Origin: CAJUPY01 sp051871275
GTDB lineage: Bacteria; Bacteroidota; Bacteroidia; Bacteroidales; Muribaculaceae
DNA: 40,466 bases
Assembly: GCA_051871275.1 (NCBI GenBank)
Contig: JBJECR010000097.1
Location: 1-40,466, forward strand
Direction of reading: 5' to 3'
The position numbers and the translations under genes are program-made. The notes under the pieces were generated by a model that was given only the letters and a program-made list of their open reading frames with translations, was not told the DNA's origin and did not search any database. Positions 8,050 to 16,751 of the stretch are shown here, piece after piece (the first letter of the stretch is position 1; the number at the start of each line of letters is the position of its first letter).

Positions 8050-9324
8050 TTACCTCAACGCATCAACTATTCTTTCGCATGCCTTGCCGTCACCGTATGG
8101 ATTCACAGCCTGGCTCATTTGACGATAGTATGCCTCATCTTCTATCAGGCGAGAAACCTCACCCACAATCTTATCATAATCCGTGCCCACAAGCTTCACC
8201 GTCCCCGCCTCAAGAGCCTCAGGACGCTCAGTAGTGTCACGCATCACAAGAACAGGCTTTCCAAGACCCGGAGCCTCCTCCTGGATGCCACCACTATCCG
8301 TAAGCACAATCGTGGATTTCTCCATAAGATACACAAACTCAAGGTATTGCAGAGGCTCTATAAAAAAGAAATTCTTATGCTTGCCCTCTGCGTCAGCAGA
8401 GCCTGCCGAGTGCTCCGAGTTCTCTGAGCGCTCCTGACCTTTCACAAAATCCTCTCCAAAAACCTCATAAATAGGCTTACGAACATTCGGATTCAGATGC
8501 ATAGGATATACGAAGTCCACATCCGGGTACTTCTCAGACAAATCCTTCATCGCAGTCACCATTCGTATAAAGCCATCACCGAAATTTTCACGGCGATGAC
8601 CGGTGATTAGCACAAGTTTACGGCTAGATTTAGAGTCTATAGACTTGAGACTATAGTCTGGAGACCCTTGACCCTTGACTCTTGACTCTTGACCCTCAAC
8701 CCTCGTCACATCATACCCTGCCTTTGCAAGCACAGCCTTTTGTTCTTCAGCCAGAGACTTATCATTCTTCAGCTTATCCACAATCATGTATAGAGCATCA
8801 ATCACAGTGTTACCCGTAACATAAATCTTGCCATGAGCCTTCTCATCCACCAAGTTACGCTCCGATAGAGGAGTAGGAGCAAAATTATACTCCGCAATGC
8901 GACCCGTAATCTGGCGATTCATCTCCTCAGGCCACGGAGAATAAATATTATGAGTACGAAGACCCGCCTCCACATGACCAACAGGAATCTGCTGATAAAA
9001 AGCCGCCAGAGCAGCCGCTGTAGAAGTGGTAGTATCACCGTGTACAAGCACCACATCAGGCTTCACCTGCTGCAGCACGTCACGCATTCCCGTCAGCACA
9101 CGAGCCGTCACATCATACAAATCCTGACCCTGCTTCATGATATTCAAGTCATAATCCGGCTTAATATCAAAAATCTCAAGCACCTGGTCCAGCATTTCAC
9201 GATGTTGACCCGTCACGCACACCACAGTCTCAAAATCCTCCCTCCGCTCCTGAAACTTCTTCACCAGCGGAGCCATCTTTATTGCCTCCGGGCGCGTCCC
9301 AAAGACAAGCATTACTTTCTTCAT
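8050..9324 (-). CDS. wecB: UDP-GlcNAc 2-epimerase (non-hydrolysing) with two repeat insertions
   Basis: Converts UDP-GlcNAc to UDP-ManNAc, feeding WecC. Family motifs are GTRPEAIK at the N-terminus, HGDTTT, GHVEAGLRT, ITGHRREN, MHLNPNVR, LTDSGGIQEEAP and MRDTTERPE, followed by NPYGDGKA near the end. At 424 aa it is about 45 residues longer than usual. The excess is two insertions: residues 208-235, translated from 7-bp repeat DNA (Arg-Val-Glu-Gly-Gln-type heptads), and residues 294-317, translated from the hairpin-plus-repeat element (Ser-Ala-Gly-Ser-Ala-Asp-Ala-Glu). Both fall between conserved blocks, where surface loops are expected, and both keep the frame, so the enzyme is probably active. 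It follows the WbuB-like gene with a 15-bp gap. Confidence 0.92.
   Translation of the reverse strand: MKKVMLVFGTRPEAIKMAPLVKKFQERREDFETVVCVTGQHREMLDQVLEIFDIKPDYDLNIMKQGQDLYDVTARVLTGMRDVLQQVKPDVVLVHGDTTTSTAAALAAFYQQIPVGHVEAGLRTHNIYSPWPEEMNRQITGRIAEYNFAPTPLSERNLVDEKAHGKIYVTGNTVIDALYMIVDKLKNDKSLAEEQKAVLAKAGYDVTRVEGQESRVKGQGSPDYSLKSIDSKSSRKLVLITGHRRENFGDGFIRMVTAMKDLSEKYPDVDFVYPMHLNPNVRKPIYEVFGEDFVKGQERSENSEHSAGSADAEGKHKNFFFIEPLQYLEFVYLMEKSTIVLTDSGGIQEEAPGLGKPVLVMRDTTERPEALEAGTVKLVGTDYDKIVGEVSRLIEDEAYYRQMSQAVNPYGDGKACERIVDALR
8374..8445. repeat. Hairpin/repeat element inside wecB (insertion 2)
   Basis: In-frame element carrying the hairpin CTCTGCGTCAGCAGAG (8386-8401). Elsewhere the same motif reads CTCGGCGTCAGCCGAG; the G-to-T and C-to-A changes are on opposite arms and preserve pairing. 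It is followed by GAG/CTC-rich sequence and a single degenerate heptamer. It encodes residues 294-317 of the epimerase. Confidence 0.85.
8620..8703. repeat. 7-bp repeat array inside wecB (insertion 1)
   Basis: Six or so TTGACTC-type heptamers preceded by a degenerate GTCTA-rich stretch, in frame, encoding residues 208-235 just before the ITGHRREN motif. The total length is a multiple of three. Confidence 0.88.
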
Positions 9325-9339
9325 ATTTTTAATTTTGGT

Positions 9340-10530
9340 TTAACTTATTTCTTCAAGATATTTTACGCATTTTCCCATTTGGCAATCAAAGTCCAAATCC
9401 GTCTTTGCCGCATTTATGCAATTCTTAGACATCTCGGAAAAATCCTCATCGCTCATTTCCACAAGTTTGCGAATATTCTCAGCAAGTCCTTCATAATCAC
9501 CCGGCTCGGAAATAAACCCAACACCATATTTATTTATAATGTTAACTCCCTCACCACCACCACAAAAAAGGATAGGCAAGCCTATAGGAATCAAATCAAA
9601 AATTTTTGAAGGCACAGCCCCCGTGATTCTAACAGCCAAAGGCACTATTGAAGCATCGTATTTCCCAAGCTCCTCCGCCATACGAGTTTTCTCCACAAAA
9701 CCATGATAAAAAACTCCGCTCGGATTCTCTTTCAAGTAAGACTCAATTTCCGCTACTTGATTTCCACCGCCATAAAGGTGCATTTCCGCACCAAGACCCG
9801 CAAAATCAATATTTTTGAGAAGCGAAAGGATATCCTGTGCCACGCCCAACAACCCTGCATATACAATTTTTAGCGTTTTGCCCTTCGCTGTTTTAGGCTG
9901 TGAAACTTGGTATCGCTGCAAATTGCGATAAAGGAAAAAATCCTTTTCCGGATGCAAATTTCTGATATAATCTATTGTTTCTTGGCTTTGAGCAAAAATT
10001 GCATCTGAATTGCGATAAAGGAAACGCTCAAGCATTGCCATAAACTTATAACTTTTGCTTTCCTTCGTCATAGCGCCCATATCAAATGCCGTCAGAGGCC
10101 ATATATCACTCACGTTCAAGACACAACACTTGCCATAAAGCTTCTTAAAAATTATCATGGCACTTGCAGCAATCACCAGCGACGGTGTTTGGATAAAAAC
10201 TCTGTCATAACCCTTTATCCGCTTACGCTTGAAAGCAAAAAGCCACATCGTGATTGCAAAAGAAAACATATTCAGCACCCTTGCAATGGCACTTTTGCTC
10301 ACTGTAGCATAAATCCAGTACCGGAAAAGGTCTATTCCGTTGCGACTTTCACGCATAGACAATTTTCCCCTATACCCCTCTTCAATTTTTCCTTTGGGAT
10401 AATTAGGCAAACAAGTCAGCACGTCAACATCGCACCCACTGCCTTTAAGACCCTCCGCCATATTAGTCAAACGAGATGGAGCTGCACCCACCTCCGGCCA
10501 ATATCGCTCAGTCACGATAAGTATTTTCAT
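9340..10530 (-). CDS. GT4 glycosyltransferase, WbuB-like
   Basis: A 396-residue cytoplasmic-face glycosyltransferase with the GT-B fold. The N-terminus (ILIVTERYWPEVGAAPSRL) and LPNYPKG segment resemble WbuB, the N-acetyl-L-fucosamine transferase family of O-antigen loci. The C-terminal half contains the sugar-nucleotide-binding domain (KIVYAGLLGVAQ, YHGFVEKTRM). It probably adds a residue during repeat-unit assembly; the donor sugar cannot be told from sequence, and the enzymes that make FucNAc are not in this window. Its ATG overlaps the heparinase-like stop codon by 4 bp, implying translational coupling. Confidence 0.82.
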   Translation of the reverse strand: MKILIVTERYWPEVGAAPSRLTNMAEGLKGSGCDVDVLTCLPNYPKGKIEEGYRGKLSMRESRNGIDLFRYWIYATVSKSAIARVLNMFSFAITMWLFAFKRKRIKGYDRVFIQTPSLVIAASAMIIFKKLYGKCCVLNVSDIWPLTAFDMGAMTKESKSYKFMAMLERFLYRNSDAIFAQSQETIDYIRNLHPEKDFFLYRNLQRYQVSQPKTAKGKTLKIVYAGLLGVAQDILSLLKNIDFAGLGAEMHLYGGGNQVAEIESYLKENPSGVFYHGFVEKTRMAEELGKYDASIVPLAVRITGAVPSKIFDLIPIGLPILFCGGGEGVNIINKYGVGFISEPGDYEGLAENIRKLVEMSDEDFSEMSKNCINAAKTDLDFDCQMGKCVKYLEEIS

Positions 10531-12464
10531 AAAATCTTATACCTTACACCCTTTCTAAAGTGTAGCTCTATCACACTTATATCTTCAAAAATGTTATATT
10601 CTCGTGAAATCCGCTCCCCTTTTATCTCAACCTTCGTTGCACCCCAAATCTCAACTCTGTGCCCCGAATCAAGCACCACAACCGTCTCCGGTCTTCCATC
10701 CTCGGCGTCAGCCGAGCCAGCCGAGAGCTCCGAAAACTCCGAGTTCTCTTGACTCTCGACTCTTGACTCTTGACCCTTTACTCTTGACCCTCGACCCTTT
10801 ACTCTTGACTCTTGACAAAAAACCGTCTCTTGACCCTTTACTCTTGACCCTCGACTCTCGACCCTTGACCCTTGACTCTTGACATGAATAAAACTAACAC
10901 ACTCCTCATCGCTATCCGTGCTGTCCTCCACGCTGAAAACGCCGTCAGCCAAGCCAAAAGTGCGGCGAACAACTGTTCCATCGCCATAGCCTCGCACCTC
11001 CCACGAATTTTCACCCACAGGCTTGCAACTATATCGATAGCCCACTCGGAAACCGCCCCAAACCTCAGCAGAACTGCGGTCACCAACGGTCACCACATTA
11101 TGAGCAGTTCCGCTCCGCTCATACTGACGCCTCGGGCACTTATCGTAAGTGGAAATACCCGTATCCACCACCACAGGAACACCACCGATACGAAGCTCAT
11201 AATTCAGCACATCCGCATGGCTGTGACCCGGCTGATACGCAGCAGCAATCTCGCCCACGTCAATCAAAACCTCAAAATCTCCGTCACTCAGCTTGCGGTA
11301 GCCACACTCATTCAGAGGTATAGCATCCCACTCAAGCCCCAGACGCTTCCCATAGTCAAAAATCGCACTCGCCTCCGGAGCAATCCCGCGAGCAGCATCA
11401 TTCATCAGAGGAATATCACCATTCCCATACACAATGCTCTCCAGATGCCCCAGCATACGCACGGCATAGCCCCGAAGCACATCCGCATCCGCAGCCAAAC
11501 CGCGAGACAACGCCATATTATAGCAGTCCAGCAGACGATCCAGCAAAATGCAGTGATACATCGCACTCTGCTCATAGTGAGCACCATCCGGCAGAACCTG
11601 CTCCGAAAGCTCGCCAAACAAAAGCTTCCGAGACTTTGAAAGCAAAACATCATCCTCAAAATACGCCGCACAGAAAAACATGCTGTAAGCATCCTCAAGC
11701 AAATGATTACCAAGCAAATGAAACTCCGGCTTACGGCTCAAAAACACAAGCTGAGAATACGTGCTATCCTCTCGCACCTTTGTGGCACACTCCGGAAAAC
11801 GGCAAAAAAACTTCACCCAGTTTATGCACCGCAAAGCCGTAGGATAAGCATCAAGACCAATCCGATTCTCACCAATCTCACCAATAAACCGGTCAATCCA
11901 ATCCGTCCCTTGACCCTCGACCCTCGACTCTTGACTAAAATCCGCCCCTTCGCCCTCGCCACTCGTCTCTTGACTCTCGACTCTTGACCCTTGACTGCCA
12001 TCCTCGGCGTCAGCCGAGCCACCCGAGTGCTCCGATAACTCCGAGTTCTCTTGACTCTCGACTCTTGACTCTTGACCCTTTACTCTTGACCCTCGACCCT
12101 TTACTCTTGACTCTTGACAAAAAACCGTCTCTTGACCCTTTACTCTTGACTCTTGACCCTTGACCCTTGACTCTTGACAATTACCTTGATTCAAAAAATC
12201 AAAATAATTCAGATTATAAGCCCAAAGCATACCATGGCTCGTATCATTCCACCCATAGAAAACATCCTCCACATTCAGAAAACAAAAACGCTCACCATCC
12301 CGGCACACATACCGCGGTATAGGCACGGCACGCAAACGGCAAGCACCATGCACAGGAGCCTCCATTTGCACATACTTCACCTTCCGCACCCTGCTTATCA
12401 CCTGCCAAAACACCTGCCGCCACCGCAAATGACGTACAGTCCTAAATAGTAAGCCTATATTCAT
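10527..12464 (-). CDS. Heparinase II/III family protein with two repeat insertions
   Basis: A 645-residue member of the heparinase II/III-like family often encoded in polysaccharide loci next to a bi-domain oxidoreductase, as here. The N-terminal helical domain includes WAYNLNYFDFLN, HLLEDAYSMFFCA and DGAHYEQSAMYHCILLDRL; the C-terminal beta domain includes AAYQPGHSHADVLNYELR and VDTGISTYD. By family it would be a uronate polysaccharide lyase or a modifying enzyme; its real role in such loci is not settled. No signal peptide is evident. Two low-complexity insertions are coded by 7-bp repeats and the CTCGGC hairpin element: residues 95-186 and 528-589. The insertions share a near-identical ~150-bp segment exactly 1302 bp apart. 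Without them the protein would be near 490 aa, close to a compact family member. Confidence 0.82.
   Translation of the reverse strand: MNIGLLFRTVRHLRWRQVFWQVISRVRKVKYVQMEAPVHGACRLRAVPIPRYVCRDGERFCFLNVEDVFYGWNDTSHGMLWAYNLNYFDFLNQGNCQESRVKGQESRVKGQETVFCQESRVKGRGSRVKGQESRVESQENSELSEHSGGSADAEDGSQGSRVESQETSGEGEGADFSQESRVEGQGTDWIDRFIGEIGENRIGLDAYPTALRCINWVKFFCRFPECATKVREDSTYSQLVFLSRKPEFHLLGNHLLEDAYSMFFCAAYFEDDVLLSKSRKLLFGELSEQVLPDGAHYEQSAMYHCILLDRLLDCYNMALSRGLAADADVLRGYAVRMLGHLESIVYGNGDIPLMNDAARGIAPEASAIFDYGKRLGLEWDAIPLNECGYRKLSDGDFEVLIDVGEIAAAYQPGHSHADVLNYELRIGGVPVVVDTGISTYDKCPRRQYERSGTAHNVVTVGDRSSAEVWGGFRVGYRYSCKPVGENSWEVRGYGDGTVVRRTFGLADGVFSVEDSTDSDEECVSFIHVKSQGSRVESRGSRVKGQETVFCQESRVKGRGSRVKGQESRVESQENSEFSELSAGSADAEDGRPETVVVLDSGHRVEIWGATKVEIKGERISREYNIFEDISVIELHFRKGVRYKIL
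10698..10883. repeat. Repeat element inside heparinase gene (C-terminal copy)
   Basis: Contains the hairpin CTCGGCGTCAGCCGAG starting at 10701, then a long run of 7-bp units interrupted by CAAAAAACCGTC. About 150 bp from 10697 is nearly identical to the segment from 11999. In frame; encodes residues 528-589. Confidence 0.9.
11907..12182. repeat. Repeat element inside heparinase gene (N-terminal copy)
   Basis: 276 bp of in-frame repeat DNA made of two heptamer runs around a hairpin (CTCGGCGTCAGCCGAG at 12003). It encodes residues 95-186. Internal sequence 11999-12150 matches 10697-10848 with few changes at a spacing of 1302 bp (434 codons). Confidence 0.9.
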
Positions 12465-12476
12465 TTTTTCGGAAAT

Positions 12477-14600
12477 TTAATCTTCCAAATCAATCCACTT
12501 ACGTTCTCTGAGCGACTGAATAGCAGCAAAAGAAGCCTTTGTGGTATTTATAATAGAATCAAACGGAATCAAGGCATCGCCACCATTTACGATTCTATCA
12601 TTAAGCATCTTAAATTCGTCTTCTTGACCTTTATTAAGGCTACCACTCATTTTACTGAAGCCTTTCACACCATAACCTTTAAGTTTTCTCCAATTTTCAA
12701 GAACAAGAACTCGTTCCTGGCTATAAACCTCAACTCTTTCCTTGTCATAACTCTTTGAGCCATTTGCAAAATAGTTGATTACAGCATTAGAGCCATTTTC
12801 ATAACTCAGCAAAATGCAAGCATTGTCCGTATTTTCTTGCGGATTAGGTCCAAGTGCATTCATACACACAGACACTACTTTGCTACCGGCAAGGAAAGAG
12901 CACAAATCAATAAAATGGCAAGCCTCACCTATAATGCGACCTCCACCAATTTCCATATCTTGCACCCATGAATCAAGAGGAATATTTCCGGCATTCATTG
13001 TTGCAATAATATTTTTAGGGCCTTCACCCATTAAATTCTTCATTTTCACCGCAAATGGAGAGAAACGGCGATTAAAGCCTACAGTCAGCGTAACTCCTTT
13101 AGGAGCAGCCTTGTATGCTTCAACAATTTTCTTCATTTCGTCAGCATTAAGGCACAAAGGTTTTTCTACGAAAACACTCTTGCCGGCTTGCAGTGCTTCA
13201 AGCACCATACGAGCATGCATATTGTGTCTTGTAGTGATAATCACAAGGCTCACTTCAGGGTCAGACAAAATCTGCTTATAGTCGCTTGTGGCATTTTCAG
13301 CACCCACTTTCTTTGCAACAATCTTTGCAGTCAAACCACCTGCACTCGCCACATATTTTACCATTGCCTTTGCTTTTTTGAGACATGGCACAACTGTGCT
13401 GCTTGTGTAATTTCCGGCACCGATAATACCTATTTTGCCGCTTGTAGCCTCAAAAACATTGCTTTCAATAGGCACCACACGGCAAATCTCATCAGAATTC
13501 GGGAAATTGATGATGCTTGCTATGCTTCCACGCTTACGCATATCACCATAAATCTCAAGATAATCATCTAATTTCACCCTCTCTGTGATAAGGCTCTTTA
13601 CGTCAAGAGCACCACCTTGGATTGTTTGCAGAATAGCCTCAAAATTTCTCTTTTCAGTCCACCTCACATATCCGATAGGATAATCATGACCTTTATTTTC
13701 GTATTCCTCATCATATCTGCCCGCTCCGTATGAACAACTTACCTGGAAAGTCAATTCCTTCTTGTAAAAATCATCGCGACGCATATTCAAACCGATAACA
13801 CCCACAAGAACTACCCTGCCTCGCTTCCTACACATCTGGCAAGCATTGTGGATTATAGAATCATCTTTTGCACTCGCTGTGATTATCACACCATCCGCAC
13901 CTATGCCACCGGTAAGTTCTTCCACAATTTTCACCTGGTCTTCGCCTTTGGCTGGATTTACGGGGATTACGCCCCACTTTGCCGCCATATCAAGTTTTGC
14001 CTGGTCAAACTCTACACCAACCACTCTGCAGCCATTTGCTCGCAAAAGTTGGCAAACAACGAGACCTATAAGTCCAAGACCTACAACAACTATCGTTTCA
14101 CCCAGTTCCGGCTTGAGAAGACGAATACCCTCAAGACCAATACTGCCGATAACAGTAAAGGCTGCTTCCTCATCGGAAACGCCTTCCGGGATTTTAGCGA
14201 CAAGATTTTTAGGCACACACACATATTCCGCATGATTTCCATTACTTGCCACCCTATCACCGACCTTAAACTCCGTCACTCCATTGCCAACGGCAACAAC
14301 AGTACCTACATTGCAATAGCCAAGCGGTAACGGCTGATTAAGTTTATTAAACACAGCCTCTAAAGTAGGCATCAATCCATCTGTTTTTATCTTGTCAAGC
14401 ACCTGCTTCACCTTATCCGGCTGCTGACGAGCCTTATCTATCAAATTTGCTTTACCAAATTCAACAAGCATACGTTCAGTACCCAGCGACACAAGCGTGC
14501 AAGTAGTTTTTATCAGCACACTTCCGGACTTCACTAATGGAGCGGGAACTTCTTCCAGAATCGTTGCTCCGCTCTTCAAATCTTGTATTATCTGTTTCAT
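12477..14600 (-). CDS. Bi-domain oxidoreductase (MDR dehydrogenase plus Gfo/Idh/MocA)
   Basis: A 707-residue fusion. Residues 1 to about 350 form a medium-chain zinc-type alcohol dehydrogenase-like domain (GSIGLEGIRLLKPELGE, nucleotide motif VVGLGLIGLVVCQLL). Residues from about 385 form a Gfo/Idh/MocA dehydrogenase domain (GIIGAGNYTSS, TTRHNMHARMV, VEKPLCL with the catalytic Lys region, GEACHFIDL). Such fusions are usual beside heparinase-like genes in O-antigen and capsule loci and probably act on a sugar or nucleotide sugar; the substrate is unknown. The ATG overlaps the stop codon of the acyltransferase gene by 4 bp, and a 12-bp gap separates it from the heparinase gene, so these are one operon. 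Confidence 0.88.
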   Translation of the reverse strand: MKQIIQDLKSGATILEEVPAPLVKSGSVLIKTTCTLVSLGTERMLVEFGKANLIDKARQQPDKVKQVLDKIKTDGLMPTLEAVFNKLNQPLPLGYCNVGTVVAVGNGVTEFKVGDRVASNGNHAEYVCVPKNLVAKIPEGVSDEEAAFTVIGSIGLEGIRLLKPELGETIVVVGLGLIGLVVCQLLRANGCRVVGVEFDQAKLDMAAKWGVIPVNPAKGEDQVKIVEELTGGIGADGVIITASAKDDSIIHNACQMCRKRGRVVLVGVIGLNMRRDDFYKKELTFQVSCSYGAGRYDEEYENKGHDYPIGYVRWTEKRNFEAILQTIQGGALDVKSLITERVKLDDYLEIYGDMRKRGSIASIINFPNSDEICRVVPIESNVFEATSGKIGIIGAGNYTSSTVVPCLKKAKAMVKYVASAGGLTAKIVAKKVGAENATSDYKQILSDPEVSLVIITTRHNMHARMVLEALQAGKSVFVEKPLCLNADEMKKIVEAYKAAPKGVTLTVGFNRRFSPFAVKMKNLMGEGPKNIIATMNAGNIPLDSWVQDMEIGGGRIIGEACHFIDLCSFLAGSKVVSVCMNALGPNPQENTDNACILLSYENGSNAVINYFANGSKSYDKERVEVYSQERVLVLENWRKLKGYGVKGFSKMSGSLNKGQEDEFKMLNDRIVNGGDALIPFDSIINTTKASFAAIQSLRERKWIDLED

Positions 14601-15628
14601 ATTCTATTTTGTATTTTTTGTTTTCTAATTTTTGTGTATTTGCCAACTGTTACCGTTGATAGCCAAGAAACTATTGCGGTTATGCAAATCACCACTAACA
14701 AATAGCTCGCTTTCCCGGTATGTCCCAGCTCAATCATTGCATTCACCACCGTCATGTGATAAATATACACCGCATAACTAATATCAGTTTTTATATTTAA
14801 GAATGGCAAACTATAGCCAATGCCTAAACATGCAAAAAAACAGAATATGGTGCGAATAAGTCCATAGTGATAAGTAGGAATATCTAATTTTGTCAGCATT
14901 ATAACGAATGTACCTGCCATAAAAAGCAAGCAATATTTCTTAGCTATAGATATAAGTTTGTCCTTATTCTCCGCAACAAATCCGCCAAGCAAAAACATCC
15001 AGAAATACGGCACAAAAGTTTGGCGAAAAAGCTTGAAAGCCACCGATTTATCCTTAGCCAATTCAGTAAAAAGCGATACTACCACAAAAAACGCTATAAC
15101 AAGTGCCCATTTTCGTATAGAAGCGCCTTGCAATTTCTTGTATGTGTAGTACGCTACTAAATAAAACTGAATCAGCACACTAATAGTCCACAAAGACCCG
15201 TTTGGGCAGCCACAACCATAGCCCCTCAAACAATCCGGAGTCCAAAACTGAAAAATTGTGGCTTGACCAAAGATAAATCCACCAAATTGAACCCAATTTA
15301 TAGGTTCAGAATAGAGATACAGCAAAACTGCCAACTCTACACCAACAGCCAACCATAGTTCCGGATAAATACGCCAAAACCTTTTAAGACTATAATCCTT
15401 AAAATTCTTTGAACGACATATTGAACCCCATATCAAAAAACCACTTAACGTAAAAAAGATTGGAACACCATCAAAAAAGCCTATAATGTAAGACAGCCAT
15501 TGAGGCAAAGCCAAATGCAAATGTGCCACTGTGTGACCATAAACCACTTCAAAAGCCGCGAGGAGTCTTATCGTATTTAGGCAATCAAGCGATTTACCCC
15601 CCCCCAGTAAGATATTGTGTTTCAACAT
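14597..15628 (-). CDS. Acyltransferase 3 family O-acyltransferase with poly-G tract
   Basis: A 343-residue integral membrane acyltransferase of the OafA/YrhL type, expected to O-acetylate the repeat unit or polymer using cytoplasmic acyl-CoA. Family signatures are NTIRLLAAFEVVYGHT (conserved His), VPIFFTLSGFLIWGS and SLKRFWRIYPELW, with about ten hydrophobic segments. The reading frame runs through nine consecutive Gs (15597-15605) at codons 8-11 (Leu-Gly-Gly-Gly-Lys). A gain or loss of one G would abolish the frame from codon 12 unless translation restarts, so this is a plausible phase-variable gene, currently in the ON configuration. Translationally coupled to the next gene. Confidence 0.87.
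   Translation of the reverse strand: MLKHNILLGGGKSLDCLNTIRLLAAFEVVYGHTVAHLHLALPQWLSYIIGFFDGVPIFFTLSGFLIWGSICRSKNFKDYSLKRFWRIYPELWLAVGVELAVLLYLYSEPINWVQFGGFIFGQATIFQFWTPDCLRGYGCGCPNGSLWTISVLIQFYLVAYYTYKKLQGASIRKWALVIAFFVVVSLFTELAKDKSVAFKLFRQTFVPYFWMFLLGGFVAENKDKLISIAKKYCLLFMAGTFVIMLTKLDIPTYHYGLIRTIFCFFACLGIGYSLPFLNIKTDISYAVYIYHMTVVNAMIELGHTGKASYLLVVICITAIVSWLSTVTVGKYTKIRKQKIQNRI
15597..15605 (-). repeat. Homopolymeric G9 tract in acyltransferase 5' end
   Basis: Nine Gs in the coding strand within the first 11 codons of the acyltransferase gene. This is the position and length typical of contingency-locus tracts. Confidence 0.85.
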
Positions 15629-15658
15629 ATTAAGTTAGTTTTTTTTATTTTAAAAATT

Positions 15659-16618
15659 TCAGTCCTTGATTAATTCTTTATATAATGAGATCAATTCATC
15701 AACAGTATTCTCTGAAAAAGAAGAAACACTATGATTTTCAGACTCTTTAAGTGCAATAGCAAAACTCGCAGAATCATTATATACAAAAGGAATCACACCT
15801 TCCGGGCGATCAACACAATCAGTTGCAATCACTACTTTATTTGCATAAAGAGACTCTTTTACAGAGAGAGAATCTCCATCGGTTGACGTTGCTCTTAACA
15901 CAAAATCCGATTCCGTAATTACAGCATAAAAAGAGTGTGGCTCACTAATAAAAACGATATTAGCAAATTGTTGACCTTCATATAATTTCTTATAATCAGC
16001 AGAAGGATCAGAAATTACCAAAACAGAATCAGTCTTATTCTTAAAAAATGAAATAAGAAAATCTATGCCATAAATCTCATTACCATATTTGTCAAAACTC
16101 ATGTGATAAGCATTCGTTGCATAAATTTTCTTTCCAATATCTTTTGCTTCTCTAATCAACTGTAAAGAATGTTCAGGAACAAAACCTGATTCGTAAGGAG
16201 GAACAAAAGCCGACATCAATCTTGTGTTTTTATTCCATTTGATTGCTTTTCCATAACTACTTTTATTTATAACTATCGGCACACTACTTAACTTTACTGA
16301 CATTTTATCCAAAAAATTCTTAAACTTAGAAAAACGCCCTAAATCTCCGTGAACAGTAAAAATTGTTTTCTTAAATAAGAATGTGCAAAGCATTAAATAA
16401 ATAATCCGCAGATACGGATTTGATGCATGTATGTGTATTGTTTTGTGCGAGGCTATTGTTTTCAATTGACTAAAAAACGGTTCTTTCTTATAGTCGCAAA
16501 AATCAGCACAAAACTTCTTAATATTCAGCCATTTAATTAGCCGCTGCACATGAATAGTAACGCCTCCAATTCCAGCTGTTTCAGGCAAAGTCCCTATTAT
16601 CAGTAATTTTTTACTCAT
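15659..16618 (-). CDS. GT4-like glycosyltransferase
   Basis: A 319-residue protein with a GT-B layout: GTLPETAGIGGVTIHVQRL at the N-terminus (glycine-rich acceptor loop), FTVHGDLGRF mid-region, and a C-terminal donor-binding segment STDGDSLSVKESLYANKVV, a diverged E-x7-E-like region in which the first acidic residue is Asp. It is shorter than most GT4 proteins (about 360 aa). Probably acts in repeat-unit assembly; linkage unknown. The coding sequence is clearly more AT-rich than its downstream neighbours. A 133-bp gap without a gene separates it from the preceding DUF2290-like gene. Confidence 0.75.
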   Translation of the reverse strand: MSKKLLIIGTLPETAGIGGVTIHVQRLIKWLNIKKFCADFCDYKKEPFFSQLKTIASHKTIHIHASNPYLRIIYLMLCTFLFKKTIFTVHGDLGRFSKFKNFLDKMSVKLSSVPIVINKSSYGKAIKWNKNTRLMSAFVPPYESGFVPEHSLQLIREAKDIGKKIYATNAYHMSFDKYGNEIYGIDFLISFFKNKTDSVLVISDPSADYKKLYEGQQFANIVFISEPHSFYAVITESDFVLRATSTDGDSLSVKESLYANKVVIATDCVDRPEGVIPFVYNDSASFAIALKESENHSVSSFSENTVDELISLYKELIKD

Positions 16619-16751
16619 TATTTTTCAGTATTCTTTCAACAATCCGATTGTGTCATTAACTCATTTCTATAAAAAGCACCTCCTATTTTGCCAGAAAATT
16701 CATAGGAATGTATAGAAAAACTTATAAATATATTAAATACCTTTTGCCCGT

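Noticed and set aside
7945..8427. Plus-strand open frame starting with T-L-D-S-R-P repeats
   Set aside because: It is a translation of the heptamer array running into antisense wecB; many arrays give such frames when C-variants remove the TGA.
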